NCBI GenBank assembly: GCA_022773025.1
Contig: JALEZF010000055.1
Coordinates: 1 to 51,144 of the forward strand
From: Clostridium sp.
Lineage (GTDB): Bacteria > Bacillota > Clostridia > Clostridiales > Clostridiaceae
Length of the DNA stretch: 51,144 nt
Direction: 5' to 3'
Part shown: positions 17,000-29,011 of the stretch, piece after piece
How positions within the stretch are numbered: the first letter of the stretch is position 1
Layout: each line of letters starts with the position of its first letter
Notes under the pieces: generated by a model
What the model saw: the letters and a program-made list of their open reading frames with translations, nothing else
Database searches by the model: none
Told to the model about the DNA's origin: nothing
Position numbers and translations under genes: made by a program

Positions 17000-18381
17000 T
17001 GCTTAGAATGACTAAGGTTCCAGTAAAGGAACAAGATGCAAAGGTAAGAGCTACAAACTTTAAAGAGGTTTGTTTAGGATATACAGCAGAAGAAGCTATA
17101 GAAGAAGCAAAGAGATGTTTAAACTGTAAGAAACCACTTTGTGTTTCTCAGTGTCCTGTATCAATAGATATACCAGGATTTATTTCTCATGTAAAAGAAG
17201 GAGATTTTGAAGGAGCAGCCAAGGTAATAGCAGAAGCCAGTGCCCTTCCAGCAGTTTGTGGAAGAGTTTGTCCTCAAGAAACTCAATGTGAAGGAAAATG
17301 TGTCCTTGGAATAAAGGGAGAGCCAGTTTCAATTGGTAAGCTTGAGAGATTTGTTGCTGACTGGTCAAGAGAAAATAACATAGATTTAGGAACAACTGTT
17401 GAAAAGAAAAACAAGAAGGTTGCTGTAATCGGAAGTGGTCCTGCTGGACTTACTTGTGCAGGAGACCTTGCAAGAATGGGATATGATGTGACTATATTTG
17501 AAGCACTTCATGAGCCAGGTGGAGTTTTAGTTTATGGAATTCCAGAATTCAGATTACCAAAAGATACAGTTGTAAAGCATGAAATCGACAATGTTAAAAA
17601 GCTTGGCGTTAAGATAGAGACTAACGTAATTATAGGCAGAACTGTGACTATAGACGAGCTTGTAGAAAATGAAGGTTTTGATGCTGTATTCATAGGTTCA
17701 GGTGCAGGACTTCCAAAATTCATGGGAATCCATGGAGAAAACTCTAATGGGGTATTCTCAGCAAATGAATTTTTAACAAGAAACAATCTTATGAAAGCAT
17801 TTAAAGAAGATTACTCAACTCCTATAAAGTCAGGAAATAAAGTTGCTGTAGTAGGTGGCGGAAACGTTGCTATGGACGCAGCAAGAACTGCTTTAAGATT
17901 AGGATCAGAAGTACACATTGTTTATAGAAGATCTGAAGAAGAGCTTCCAGCAAGAGTTGAAGAAGTACATCATGCTAAAGAAGAAGGAATAATCTTCGAT
18001 TTATTAACTAATCCAGTTGAGATAATAGCAGATGAAAAAGGCTGGGTAAAGGGGATGAAATGCGTAAAGATGGAGCTTGGTGAGCCAGATGCTTCAGGAA
18101 GAAGAAGACCAGTAGAAATTAAAGGTTCAGAGTATATCATGGATGTAGACACAGTTATAATGTCTTTAGGAACTTCTCCAAATCCATTAATAGCATCTAC
18201 AACTCCAGGACTTGATGTAAATAAGTGGAGATGTATAGTTGCTGATGAAGAAACAGGACTTACATCTAAAGAAGGCGTATACGCTGGTGGAGATGCCGTA
18301 ACTGGCGCTGCAACAGTAATATTAGCTATGGGAGCAGGAAAACATGCTGCTAAAGCTATAAATGAATACCTTTCAAAATAG
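16999..18381 (+). CDS. nfnB: NADH-dependent ferredoxin:NADP+ oxidoreductase, subunit B
   Basis: A protein of 460 residues. Its ATG shares one base with the nfnA stop, which indicates coupled translation; GGAGGTG lies inside nfnA. The N-terminal Cys-rich region (CLNCKKPLCVSQCP and CGRVCPQETQCEGKC) binds two [4Fe-4S] clusters. Two Rossmann motifs follow, GSGPAGLTCAGDLARMG for the bifurcating FAD and VGGGNVAMDAARTALRLG for NADP(H). It resembles the glutamate synthase small subunit, but no glutamate synthase large subunit is nearby and nfnA is adjacent. A terminator follows. It balances NADH, NADPH and ferredoxin alongside the Bcd-Etf system. Confidence 0.94.
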   Translation: MLRMTKVPVKEQDAKVRATNFKEVCLGYTAEEAIEEAKRCLNCKKPLCVSQCPVSIDIPGFISHVKEGDFEGAAKVIAEASALPAVCGRVCPQETQCEGKCVLGIKGEPVSIGKLERFVADWSRENNIDLGTTVEKKNKKVAVIGSGPAGLTCAGDLARMGYDVTIFEALHEPGGVLVYGIPEFRLPKDTVVKHEIDNVKKLGVKIETNVIIGRTVTIDELVENEGFDAVFIGSGAGLPKFMGIHGENSNGVFSANEFLTRNNLMKAFKEDYSTPIKSGNKVAVVGGGNVAMDAARTALRLGSEVHIVYRRSEEELPARVEEVHHAKEEGIIFDLLTNPVEIIADEKGWVKGMKCVKMELGEPDASGRRRPVEIKGSEYIMDVDTVIMSLGTSPNPLIASTTPGLDVNKWRCIVADEETGLTSKEGVYAGGDAVTGAATVILAMGAGKHAAKAINEYLSK

Positions 18382-18390
18382 ATGAATATA

Positions 18391-18440
18391 AAGAGGGAAT
18401 ATTTAAAGTAAGTAAACTTTAGATATTCTCTCATTTTTTA
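18391..18440 (+). terminator. Terminator of nfnAB
   Basis: A 16-base stem (GAGGGAATATTTAAAG with CTTTAGATATTCTCTC, two wobble pairs) followed by ATTTTTTA. Confidence 0.85.
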
Positions 18441-18505
18441 TGTTGGATTGGGGATAATATATATTATATAATAGAAATTGAAAATTAATTAGATGGAGGG
18501 AAATT

Positions 18506-19405
18506 ATGGACTTCAACAGTGTAGAGGAATTTTCAGATGGTATAATAATAAAAGAAGTAGACAACTTTGAACTTCCACATATATTTGACTGTGGACAATG
18601 TTTTAGATGGAATAGACAGGATAACGGAAATTATATTGGAGTAGCCTTTAAAAGGGTTATAGAAGTTGAAAAGTCTGGGAATGATGTGATTATATATAAT
18701 GCGTCAAAAGACGACTTTGAAAATATATGGAAACATTATTTTGATTTGGAGAGGGACTACAACTTGATAAAAGAAGAATTAAAGAAGGACCCTATTTTAA
18801 AGGATGCAGTAGAATTTGGAAAAGGCATAAGAATCCTTAACCAAGACCCTTTTGAAATTCTTATAAGTTTTATAATATCAGCCAACAACAGAATTCCAAT
18901 GATAAAAAGAGCTATAAACAGAATCTCAGAAAAATGGGGAGAAAAAATAGAGTATAAGGGAAATATCTATTATGCTTTTCCAACTATTGAAGAGTTTAGC
19001 AAAGCTTCAGCAGAAGAGATAGAGGCTTTAGGCGTAGGATTCAGGGCCAAGTACATAAAAGATACTTTAGATAAGGTTAAAGAATCTTGTTCTAAAGAAG
19101 ATGATATATTTAATATAAATAGAATAAAGAGCTTAAATGACGATGAATGCCATAAAGCTCTTCAAAATTTCATGGGTATAGGTCCTAAGGTGGCAGACTG
19201 TATAATGCTTTTCTCTATGGAAAAGTGTTCTGCTTTTCCAGTAGATGTATGGGTTAAGAGAGCTATGCAGTATTTTTATGTAGCTCCTGATGTATCCTTA
19301 AAAAAGATTAGAGACTTTGCTAGAGAAAAATTTGGAGATATTTCAGGCTTTGCTCAACAATATCTTTTCTATTATGCTCGTGAAAACAACATAAAGATAG
19401 ACTAA
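18506..19405 (+). CDS. ogg: 8-oxoguanine DNA glycosylase/AP lyase, OGG1 type
   Basis: A protein of 299 residues of the HhH-GPD superfamily. It removes oxidised guanine from DNA and cleaves the abasic strand. The N-terminal OGG domain shows FDCGQCFRWNR. The helix-hairpin-helix region has FMGIGPKVADCIMLFS with the catalytic Lys at about 228, and PVDVWVKR with the catalytic Asp at about 247; the 19-residue spacing equals that of human OGG1 (Lys249, Asp268). It is a single gene with a GGAGGG ribosome site. OGG1-type enzymes rather than MutM are common in clostridia. Past the stop codon AGGACT/AGTCCT arms form a weak hairpin shared with the convergent gene. Confidence 0.93.
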   Translation: MDFNSVEEFSDGIIIKEVDNFELPHIFDCGQCFRWNRQDNGNYIGVAFKRVIEVEKSGNDVIIYNASKDDFENIWKHYFDLERDYNLIKEELKKDPILKDAVEFGKGIRILNQDPFEILISFIISANNRIPMIKRAINRISEKWGEKIEYKGNIYYAFPTIEEFSKASAEEIEALGVGFRAKYIKDTLDKVKESCSKEDDIFNINRIKSLNDDECHKALQNFMGIGPKVADCIMLFSMEKCSAFPVDVWVKRAMQYFYVAPDVSLKKIRDFAREKFGDISGFAQQYLFYYARENNIKID

Positions 19406-19449
19406 AAGTGAACAATAAGGATTTTGTTAGGACTTTCCTATAAAGAAAC

Positions 19450-20121
19450 TTAAAGTGAAGTATGGGAGTAGTCCTTTCTTTTGTTCAAATAATGATTTAA
19501 AAAGAACCCAACAGCAACAGATAAAAGGCTGAGAACTGTTATAACGGCACATATAAATATAAAACAGTGAAAGAAAAATTCTTGAGGTAAAATGGTTATA
19601 ACAGGATCAGATATAGGGGAAAATAACCAATAGTCATTTGAAAAAAGAATTTTATGGAACACTGTAAATGCTGAATCAAAATTTATAAGAGCACCTATAA
19701 GAATGGAAATCAGAAGCAATAAACAGCTAAAAGCTCCATAATATAAGAAATTTATACGTTTATTCTTGAAAGAAAAGTATATACATATACAAAGTAAAAT
19801 TGATGTAATAATCAATAAAATTTTATTTTTTGAGAATAATTCCTTAGTATCCTTAAAGTGTATAGAACCTTCACGGGAAACTGGAAAGCTTGTGAGTTTT
19901 AGCTCTTGGGGTTCTTTGTGATTTATGTAATAAATTAATTCATCAAAGTTTTGTTTGATTTCTTCTTTTGATATGTTTCCAGATTCGCTTAGATTAAGAG
20001 TGTCAATATCTCTATGATATATCCATTTAGTATTTGCTACAGAAAAGATACTTAATGAGCATATAAATAATGTCAAATTTAATGCACCTATAAAATTGAT
20101 AAAAAAATGTGATTTTCGCAT
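19450..20121 (-). CDS. DUF1461-type integral membrane protein (TIGR01906-like)
   Basis: A protein of 223 residues. One N-terminal membrane segment (about 9-29) is followed by an external ~75-residue domain with INYLI-like YYINHKE, and REGSIHFKDTKELF. Three more membrane segments follow (about 100-117, 125-148, 186-212). The segment FHKILFSNDYWLFSPISDPVITILPQEFFFHC matches the F(H)xxxFxNDxWxxxPxxDxLIxxxPxxFF signature recalled for the DUF1461/TIGR01906 family. The biological function is unknown. A GGAGG ribosome site is present on this strand. It lies between ogg (convergent) and groES (divergent). Confidence 0.8.
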   Translation of the reverse strand: MRKSHFFINFIGALNLTLFICSLSIFSVANTKWIYHRDIDTLNLSESGNISKEEIKQNFDELIYYINHKEPQELKLTSFPVSREGSIHFKDTKELFSKNKILLIITSILLCICIYFSFKNKRINFLYYGAFSCLLLLISILIGALINFDSAFTVFHKILFSNDYWLFSPISDPVITILPQEFFFHCFIFICAVITVLSLLSVAVGFFLNHYLNKRKDYSHTSL

Positions 20122-20304
20122 AAAAACCTCCTAGAAAATAAATACTATATATCTAATTATCAACTAAAAATGTGAAAAATAGTAGAGTTAATCCGCAAAA
20201 ATTTATTTAAAGATAATAAGGTAGTAAATAAAAGAAAATCGAAGAAATTATGATGTAACTTTGTTAAATGGCACTAAATGAATATTTAAGATAATTTGTT
20301 AAAT

Positions 20305-20333
20305 TTGAAGAACTTAGGATAATAATATATATT
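20305..20333 (+). promoter_or_regulatory. Promoter of groES-groEL
   Basis: TTGAAG (20305-20310), a 17-base spacer and TATATT (20328-20333). The predicted start is at about 20340, directly before the CIRCE repeat. Confidence 0.65.
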
Positions 20334-20342
20334 ATAACTATG

Positions 20343-20369
20343 TTAGCACTCGATATTAATGAGTGCTAA
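20343..20369 (+). promoter_or_regulatory. CIRCE element (HrcA operator)
   Basis: A perfect TTAGCACTC-N9-GAGTGCTAA inverted repeat in the groES leader. CIRCE is bound by HrcA, whose active folding depends on GroEL, so heat stress derepresses the operon. Confidence 0.98.
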
Positions 20370-20422
20370 TAAAATAAAAGTATGTAGACTAAATTTATTA
20401 TAAATTTTAAGGAGGGGTTTCA

Positions 20423-20695
20423 ATGAATATTAGACCACTTGGAGACAGAGTAGTTATCAAAAGACTAGAGGCAGAAGAGAAAACTAAAGGAGGAATAATC
20501 CTAACTGGAAATGCTAAAGAAAAACCTCAAGAAGCTGAGATTGTAGCTATAGGACCAGGAACTTCTGAAGTTAAGATGGAAGTTAAAATTGGAGATAAAG
20601 TTTTATTTTCTAAATACGCTGGAACAGAAGTTAAGCTTGACGGAGAAGAATATACAATCTTAAAGCAAGAAGATATATTGGCAGTAGTTGAATAA
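20423..20695 (+). CDS. groES: Co-chaperonin GroES (Hsp10)
   Basis: A protein of 90 residues that forms the heptameric lid of the GroEL chamber. It begins with the family motif [27 protein letters not shown]; the mobile loop follows, then VVAIGPG-like IVAIGPG and ILAVVE at the end. The AGGAGG site lies eight bases before the ATG. It is the first gene of a CIRCE-regulated operon, 20 bases ahead of groEL. Confidence 0.98.
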   Translation: MNIRPLGDRVVIKRLEAEEKTKGGIILTGNAKEKPQEAEIVAIGPGTSEVKMEVKIGDKVLFSKYAGTEVKLDGEEYTILKQEDILAVVE

Positions 20696-20709
20696 GGATT
20701 AGGAGGTAA

Positions 20710-22344
<1,635 letters not shown>

Positions 22345-22362
22345 AATTTAAATATATATGAT

Positions 22363-22409
22363 AAAAATAGCCTTGAGGTAGAAAATACTCAAGGCTATTA
22401 TCTTTTTTG
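22363..22409 (+). terminator. Terminator of groES-groEL
   Basis: AATAGCCTTGAG paired with CTCAAGGCTATT, then ATCTTTTTT. Confidence 0.92.
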
Positions 22410-22519
22410 ATAGTATTAAATAAAGCATAAGGGAAAGTAATCAAAATATGGAAATAAAGTTGAAAACATGATATATTTATAGTGATATCAATTATGAATA
22501 ATTTGTGTAGGAGACTAAA

Positions 22520-23269
22520 ATGAGTATTATCATTTTTGCATTAGGATTAATTATAGGAAGTTTTATAAATGTGTGCACATATAGAATACCTAGAGAAGAG
22601 TCTATATGCTACCCGCCATCAACTTGTCCTGGATGTGGAGAAAGGATAAAGATCTATGATTTGATACCTGTTATAAGTTATGTGATTCTAAGAGGAAAAT
22701 GTAGAAATTGCAAAGAGAAAATATCTATAGAGTACCCAATTATAGAACTGTTAACAGCATTCTTGTTCTTATTTATATATTTAACATTTGGAACTTCATA
22801 TGAAATGATAAAAAATATAGTATTAGTAGCATTTGTAGAAATAATTGCAATAATAGATTTTAAGACCATGGAGGTGTATAATTCCCTAACTTACACAGCC
22901 ATGGCTATAGGCGTTCTGAATGTCTTTATAGAAAAGTTTATATTTGGAGTTCCTATGTTGACTTATGTATTAGGAGCGGCAATACCAGCTATTTTTATAT
23001 TTATAATTAATAAGCTTACGGGTGGTTTTGGTGAAGGCGATATAGATATCTTTATAATAATAGGTTTATTTTTAGGAATAAAACTAAATGGATTAACTAT
23101 GTTTTTTTCTATTATAGTAGGTGCGGTAGGGGCCATAATTTTTATACTAGCTAAGAAGTTAAAAAAGAAGAATGCAATGCCATTTGTGCCGTGTATATTT
23201 ATTGGGCTTATCATAAGCCTTATATGGGGAAATCAGATGATAAACAGTTATTTGAATTTATTTATATGA
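22520..23269 (+). CDS. Type IV prepilin peptidase/methylase (PilD/ComC family)
   Basis: A protein of 249 residues, polytopic. The N-terminal cytoplasmic loop holds the zinc-type Cys pairs CPGC (36, 39) and CRNC (61, 64) of the methyltransferase region. The two catalytic Asp of the aspartyl peptidase lie in AIIDFKTMEVYNS (about 113) and GGFGEGDIDI (about 174, in place of the usual GxGDxK). It cleaves the prepilin leader after Gly and methylates the new N-terminus. The gene is intact with a TAGGAGA ribosome site. It is followed by a broken pilB and an intact prepilin gene with a matching cleavage site, so it could still process the pilin. Confidence 0.92.
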   Translation: MSIIIFALGLIIGSFINVCTYRIPREESICYPPSTCPGCGERIKIYDLIPVISYVILRGKCRNCKEKISIEYPIIELLTAFLFLFIYLTFGTSYEMIKNIVLVAFVEIIAIIDFKTMEVYNSLTYTAMAIGVLNVFIEKFIFGVPMLTYVLGAAIPAIFIFIINKLTGGFGEGDIDIFIIIGLFLGIKLNGLTMFFSIIVGAVGAIIFILAKKLKKKNAMPFVPCIFIGLIISLIWGNQMINSYLNLFI

Positions 23270-23298
23270 ACATAAGTTAAGAGGTAAGGAGACTAATT

Positions 23299-23981
23299 AT
23301 GGCTATAATGACTAAAAAAAGATTAGGAGATATGCTTCTAGAAGAAAAAAATAACTATGTCTTAGCTGAAAGAATCGTTGGAAAAGCAGAAGTTTTCCGG
23401 GAAAAAGCTGGGGAAACTCCTTATTGAAGAGAAGCTTGTCACAGAAGGGGAGATACTAGAGAGGTATTAGAAAAACAGTTAAGTATAGAGAGAGTAAACT
23501 TAGAGCTTTATAGCAATATGAGAAAAGATGATAGCTATGCTTAAAGTATGAACTTATATCTTTTGATATGGTTGAGGGGAAAATCAAGATTGCTATATGG
23601 GATCCTTTAAATATATTTGCAATAGATGACGTATCCATAGCTACAGGACTTCAAGTTGAAACTTATATAACCTCAAGAAGTCAGATTAAAAGGGCTATAG
23701 AGAGATATTATTCCAGTCATCATGTACTCAAAGCCGCAGAAGAACTATCAAAGGAAAAACATAATCTAAAGATAGAATCTGAAACTTTAAGTAATTTTGA
23801 TGATATAAAAAATGCACCAGTGGTAAAAATGGTTGATTACCTTATAAAAAGTGCCATAGAAGATAAAGCTAGTGATATACATATAGAACCTTATGAGAAT
23901 ATCATAAGGATAAGATATAGAATAGATGGTGAACTTAAAGAAGTATCTACATTTGGTTATAGAAGTGGAGATAACATCTGA
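23299..23981 (+). pseudogene. pilB: pilB/gspE type IV pilus assembly ATPase, decayed and truncated
   Basis: The start has AAGGAGA and opens with KKRLGDMLLEEKN, the usual PilB/GspE N-terminus, but the frame ends at a TGA at 23425. The homologous sequence continues in other frames: FSGKKLGKLLIEEKLVTEGEIL (up to about 23455), then VLEKQLSIERVNLELYSNMR, then from about 23540 KYELISFDMVEGKIKIAIWDPLN and the N-terminal ATPase-domain stretch AIEDKASDIHIEPYENIIRIRYRIDGELKEV. At least three frameshifts are needed. The sequence breaks off about residue 220 of a ~560-residue family; the Walker A, Asp-box, Walker B and zinc regions are missing. A deletion joined it to unrelated sequence near 23970. Confidence 0.93.
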
Positions 23982-24433
23982 TAATCCGGGTAAACATATG
24001 ATGAATAACGGTAGATTTACGTATAATGATTTTGAAGATATATTATCTAGTGAAAAGTTCAATTCATTAATCCTTAGAGTAGAGGATGAATATATGCTTA
24101 AACAGGGGTTGTTTGGTATAAACGAGGATGTGTATGCAAATCCAAGAGAAAACTATATAAAGAACGTAGATAAAATAAATATAGCAGATGGAACTATGAA
24201 TAGGTTAGGCGCATATGTAAGAAGCAGTGGGCAGAATTTTGCATTAAATAAAAGTTTATATAAAGGGAAATAATTCAGGAGAGTATTGTTATTACATAAT
24301 TAATTATAACTTTAGAGCTAATTGCAAAGATAAAAATATTAATACGCAGATTTTATGTCAAACAGTTATAGAGAATAGTAATAAAGTAGATGAACTTCCT
24401 ATTAACATAGTTCCGATGCCAGATTTGTTAAAA
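23970..24433 (+). pseudogene. Remnant of a second gene of the pilus locus, unidentified
   Basis: From the break point a different coding frame runs through VEITSDNPGKHMMNN, SEKFNSLILRVEDEYMLKQGLFG and RLGAYVRSSGQNFALNKSLYKG, ending at TAA 24271. The next frame continues sensibly with NNSGEYCYYINYNFRAN and VDELPINIVPMPDLLKK up to the terminator. A one-base shift would join the two. It has no start or ribosome site of its own and is fused to the pilB fragment. I do not recognise the parent protein; by position it was a downstream pilus gene, and the genes in between (such as pilC) would have been lost in the deletion. Confidence 0.65.
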
Positions 24434-24475
24434 AAAACACAGCTTCAAGTAAATTTTGAAGCTGTTTTTTCTTTT
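24434..24475 (+). terminator. Terminator at the end of the decayed pilus genes
   Basis: CAGCTTCAA paired with TTGAAGCTG, A tract before and T6 plus CTTTT after. It separates the remnant from the pilin gene. Confidence 0.88.
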
Positions 24476-24619
24476 GAGAATAATATTAATAGAAATTATA
24501 GCATGATGAATTTACAAATAAAATGAATCATGGTAAATTTTTGAGAAAATGAGTATAAAAATAATATATATGTCTATCATCTATATAAAGCTTGAAATGT
24601 AAAGTATGAGGAGGCATTT

Positions 24620-25021
24620 ATGATGATGAAAAATAAAAGTAAAAAGAAAAAGGGATTTACACTTATAGAAATGATCATAGTAATAGCTGTTATGGCTATA
24701 ATAGCTGCAATAGCAGTGCCAAGTATTTCAGGAGTTAAAGATAGTGTTGCAAAAAAAGCTGATAAACAAAGCTGTGAAACAATTGAAAGAACGGCAAAAA
24801 TGGTGTTGGCAGATAAAGATTTGAGTAGTGCTAATGGAACCTACGATGTAACTTTTGCAGATAGTGGTGATGTAATAGTGAAAAATGGATCAAAAGTAGA
24901 AGATGATATTGCAAAAGAATTGAAGGAATGTCTTGCAGATATAAAGAAACCGCAAGAAAAAGATAAAACTGGTTTTGTAATCTCTATAAGGAATTCAAAG
25001 GTGGAAGTTAAAGTGACATAA
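24620..25021 (+). CDS. Type IV prepilin (PilA-like)
   Basis: A protein of 133 residues. A short basic leader, MMMKNKSKKKKG, is followed by the processing site G|FTLIEM with Glu at mature position 5, then a 20-residue hydrophobic helix (IIVIAVMAIIAAIAVPSI). The C-terminal globular part is charged, with two Cys (about 48 and 94) that could form a disulfide. GAGGAGG lies five bases before the ATG. A weak promoter (TTGAGA 24541, TATATA 24565, 18-base spacer) gives it separate expression. It is a major or pseudopilin subunit. Its assembly ATPase here is dead, so it needs machinery from elsewhere or is a leftover. Confidence 0.9.
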   Translation: MMMKNKSKKKKGFTLIEMIIVIAVMAIIAAIAVPSISGVKDSVAKKADKQSCETIERTAKMVLADKDLSSANGTYDVTFADSGDVIVKNGSKVEDDIAKELKECLADIKKPQEKDKTGFVISIRNSKVEVKVT

Positions 25022-25158
25022 GGCAAGCTATAGACAAAATATTATATAAGTAAAAGTGTTAAAAACTATGTGGATAGTTAAGTTTATAAAGTAAAATCAT
25101 CAAAATGTATATGGTTTCATAAAGACTTTCATAAGTTTATAATTTCACATGCAGAATT

Positions 25159-25211
25159 ATGCGAAATATTTCATATTTTGCATTGACAAGGCAAAAAAAA
25201 ACTAATAAAAT
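25159..25211 (+). promoter_or_regulatory. guaB promoter with flanking inverted repeat
   Basis: TTGACA (25183-25188), a 17-base spacer and TAAAAT (25206-25211). Directly upstream, touching the -35 box, is an 11-base inverted repeat ATGCGAAATAT-TTC-ATATTTTGCAT (one mismatch). The repeat may be an operator for an additional regulator; its protein is unknown. Confidence 0.6.
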
Positions 25212-25280
25212 AGTATAAAATACAGAGATTAAGAAAAATAACTTGCATGTAAAATTAAAAAATGAATTAAAAAAATCATT

Positions 25281-25414
25281 ACTCATATATCCCCTGAATA
25301 AGGCAGGGAGTATCTACCGGGAACCATAAATTACCGACTATGAGTGAGATTAATTACTTTACTTAAAAGTACATTAATTTCACTTTATCTAAAAGTGGAT
25401 TTAATGTGCTTTTT
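25281..25414 (+). promoter_or_regulatory. Guanine riboswitch with terminator (OFF switch)
   Basis: The aptamer is at 25281-25345: P1 ACTCATA/TATGAGT, P2 CCCTG/CAGGG with a seven-base loop, core TATCTACCGGG and GACTATGAG. The specificity base is C (25338, in GACTA), so guanine/hypoxanthine, not adenine. P3 has one G-A mismatch compared with the usual form. The terminator stem (25365-25414) ends in T5. GAGTGAGATTAAT (25342-25354), which overlaps P1, can pair with ATTAATTTCACTT (25373-25385) as the antiterminator, so ligand binding should stop transcription before guaB. Confidence 0.95.
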
Positions 25415-25446
25415 ATTTTAAAAAAATAAAAAAATCGGAGGTTTGA

Positions 25447-26930
<1,484 letters not shown>

Positions 26931-27001
26931 AGTGCATATAGTAAAGAAAAATAAGAGCTGTTAATTCTAAGAAATAAAAGCAGCTTAAGAGGAGGGTATT
27001 C

Positions 27002-28534
27002 ATGGAAAAGAACTTAGTGCTAGTTGTAGATTTCGGTGGTCAATATAACCAGCTTATAGCTAGAAGAGTTAGAGAATGTGGAGTTTATTGTGAAATAATT
27101 CCATATAGCTATACGTTAGAAAAAATCAAAGATAAGAATCCAAAAGGAATAATTTTTACTGGAGGTCCTAACTCTGTTTATGGAGAAGGTGCCCCTACAG
27201 TTTCTGAAGATATATTTTCATTGGGAGTGCCAGTTTTAGGTATATGCTATGGCGATCAGCTTATGGCTCATACTTTAGGTGGAAAAGTTAAGTCGGCAGA
27301 AGTAAGAGAATATGGAAAGACTGAGATAGAACTAGATAGTAGCTCTAAGCTATTTAAAGGCATTGATTTGAAAGATCAATGTTGGATGAGTCACACTGAT
27401 TATATATCAGAATTACCTCAAGGCTTTAAAATAATCGGAAAAACATCAGAATGCCCTATAGCAGCTATGGAGAATGAAGAAAATAAACTTTATGGAGTTC
27501 AATTTCATCCAGAAGTAGAACATACTTTATTTGGACAAAAGATGCTTCAAAATTTCTTATATGAGGTTTGCGGACTTTCAAAGGAATGGACAATGTCTTC
27601 TTTTGCTAAAAGCAAGATAGAAGAGATAAAAAATATAGTTGGAGATAAGAAACTTATATGTGCATTATCAGGTGGAGTTGATTCTTCTGTTGCGGCAGTA
27701 TTAGTTCATAAGGCTGTGGGTAAGAATCTTACTTGTATCTTTGTTGATCATGGCCTTTTAAGAAAAGATGAAGGGGATCAAGTTGAAGAGATATTTAAGA
27801 AACAATTTGATATGAATCTTATACGAGTTAATGCTCAAGATAGATTTTTAGGAAAACTTAAAGGTGTAAGCGATCCTGAAAGAAAGAGAAAGATAATTGG
27901 AGAAGAATTCATAAGAGTTTTTGAAGAGGAATCTAAAAAATTAGGTGAAATAGCGTTCTTAGTACAAGGAACTATATATCCAGATGTTATTGAAAGTGGA
28001 ACAGATACTTCAGCAGTAATAAAGAGCCACCACAATGTTGGAGGACTTCCAGAGGACATGGAATTCTCGCTTATAGAGCCATTAAGAGAATTATTTAAGG
28101 ACGAAGTAAGAGCTGTAGGTGAGGAACTTGGAATTCCACATCATTTAGTATGGAGACAACCGTTCCCAGGACCAGGACTTGCTATAAGGGTTCTTGGAGA
28201 AGTAAATGAAGAAAAACTTCACATAACTAGAGAGGCAGATGCGATTTTTAGAGATGAAATTGCAAAAGCGGGACTAGAAGGTAAGATATGGCAGTATTTT
28301 GCATGCCTGCCTAATATTCAGTCAGTTGGTGTAATGGGTGATGAAAGAACTTATTGTCACACAATTGCGCTAAGAGCTGTCACAAGTTCTGATGGTATGA
28401 CCTCAGATTGGGCTCATATACCATATGAAGTTCTAGACAAAATTTCTAGAAGAATTGTAAATGAGGTTCCAGGGGTCAATAGAATAGTTTATGATGTTAC
28501 CTCTAAGCCACCTTCAACTATTGAGTGGGAATAG
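27002..28534 (+). CDS. guaA: GMP synthase (glutamine-hydrolysing)
   Basis: A protein of 510 residues, standard. It converts XMP, ATP and glutamine to GMP. The N-terminal class I amidotransferase domain has the nucleophile Cys at about 82 in [15 protein letters not shown], and the His/Glu pair in QFHPEVEHT. The ATP-pyrophosphatase domain has the P-loop [17 protein letters not shown] (from about 221), and the C-terminal dimer domain ends [12 protein letters not shown], the family's typical end. GAGGAGG precedes the start. It is in the same transcription unit as guaB, under the guanine riboswitch. Confidence 0.98.
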   Translation: MEKNLVLVVDFGGQYNQLIARRVRECGVYCEIIPYSYTLEKIKDKNPKGIIFTGGPNSVYGEGAPTVSEDIFSLGVPVLGICYGDQLMAHTLGGKVKSAEVREYGKTEIELDSSSKLFKGIDLKDQCWMSHTDYISELPQGFKIIGKTSECPIAAMENEENKLYGVQFHPEVEHTLFGQKMLQNFLYEVCGLSKEWTMSSFAKSKIEEIKNIVGDKKLICALSGGVDSSVAAVLVHKAVGKNLTCIFVDHGLLRKDEGDQVEEIFKKQFDMNLIRVNAQDRFLGKLKGVSDPERKRKIIGEEFIRVFEEESKKLGEIAFLVQGTIYPDVIESGTDTSAVIKSHHNVGGLPEDMEFSLIEPLRELFKDEVRAVGEELGIPHHLVWRQPFPGPGLAIRVLGEVNEEKLHITREADAIFRDEIAKAGLEGKIWQYFACLPNIQSVGVMGDERTYCHTIALRAVTSSDGMTSDWAHIPYEVLDKISRRIVNEVPGVNRIVYDVTSKPPSTIEWE

Positions 28535-28584
28535 TATAACATATATGTATAAAAAACATATGCAAAATTAAATATTTTTAAGAT

Positions 28585-28629
28585 AATAGGCATGAAATTA
28601 ATACAATATTAACTTCATGCCTATTTTAT
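28585..28629 (+). terminator. Terminator of guaBA
   Basis: AATAGGCATGAA paired with TTCATGCCTATT, with TTATTTG after it. Confidence 0.8.
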
Positions 28630-28812
28630 TTGAAAATATTTAATTGAATGTAACAAATGAACAAAAGGTTCTGACAAATATAGTCATACCTAAAATTGAC
28701 AATAAAAATAAAATGTGATAATGTTTATATATAGAACTTACATAATTGGAATTTATATATATAGTAATAAAAAATTATTTTAGGAATAAAATTATATAAA
28801 ATGAAAAATATG

Positions 28813-28841
28813 TTTACAAATTTAAAATAATTAACTATAAT
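28813..28841 (+). promoter_or_regulatory. Promoter of the opp operon
   Basis: TTTACA (28813-28818), a 17-base spacer and TATAAT (28836-28841). A weaker pair (TTGACA at 28696, TAATGT at 28719) lies upstream. The predicted leader is about 165 bases, very AT-rich, and holds the CodY-like box and the palindrome. Confidence 0.65.
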
Positions 28842-28881
28842 GTTTTTATACCAAAATGAAATGTTATTTTTTTTAACATTT

Positions 28882-28896
28882 ATTTATCAGAAAATT
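28882..28896 (+). promoter_or_regulatory. CodY-box candidate in the opp leader
   Basis: ATTTATCAGAAAATT differs at two of 15 positions from the CodY consensus AATTTTCWGAAAATT. It lies about 35 bases after the predicted start site. CodY commonly represses oligopeptide transporters when branched-chain amino acids and GTP are plentiful. In such AT-rich DNA a two-mismatch hit alone is moderate evidence. Confidence 0.5.
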
Positions 28897-28950
28897 TCAA
28901 TTAAGAAAATAATAGATAAAAAGTAAAAAATCTTTATTTAAATGTTTGTT

Positions 28951-28973
28951 ATATTGCTGATTTTCAGCAATAT
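28951..28973 (+). other. Perfect palindrome in the oppA leader
   Basis: ATATTGCTGA-TTT-TCAGCAATAT, ten perfect pairs and a three-base centre, 39 bases before the oppA start. There is no T tract after it. It could be an operator, or an RNA hairpin affecting mRNA life or ribosome access. Confidence 0.75.
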
Positions 28974-29011
28974 TCAATAATAGAAAGAAAATGAAGAGGG
29001 GGAAATATTTT

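Noticed and set aside
16999..18381. NfnB considered as glutamate synthase small subunit (GltD)
   Set aside because: No large subunit nearby, and the overlapping nfnA gene decides for NfnAB.
20156..20300. TTGTTAAA half-sites upstream of groES considered as Rex operators
   Set aside because: The half-sites are not arranged as an inverted repeat; CIRCE explains the regulation.
23926..24273. 115-codon ORF in the pilus locus as a real gene
   Set aside because: Its first ~15 codons are a shadow of the pilB fragment, there is no ribosome site, and the coding sense continues in another frame after its stop.
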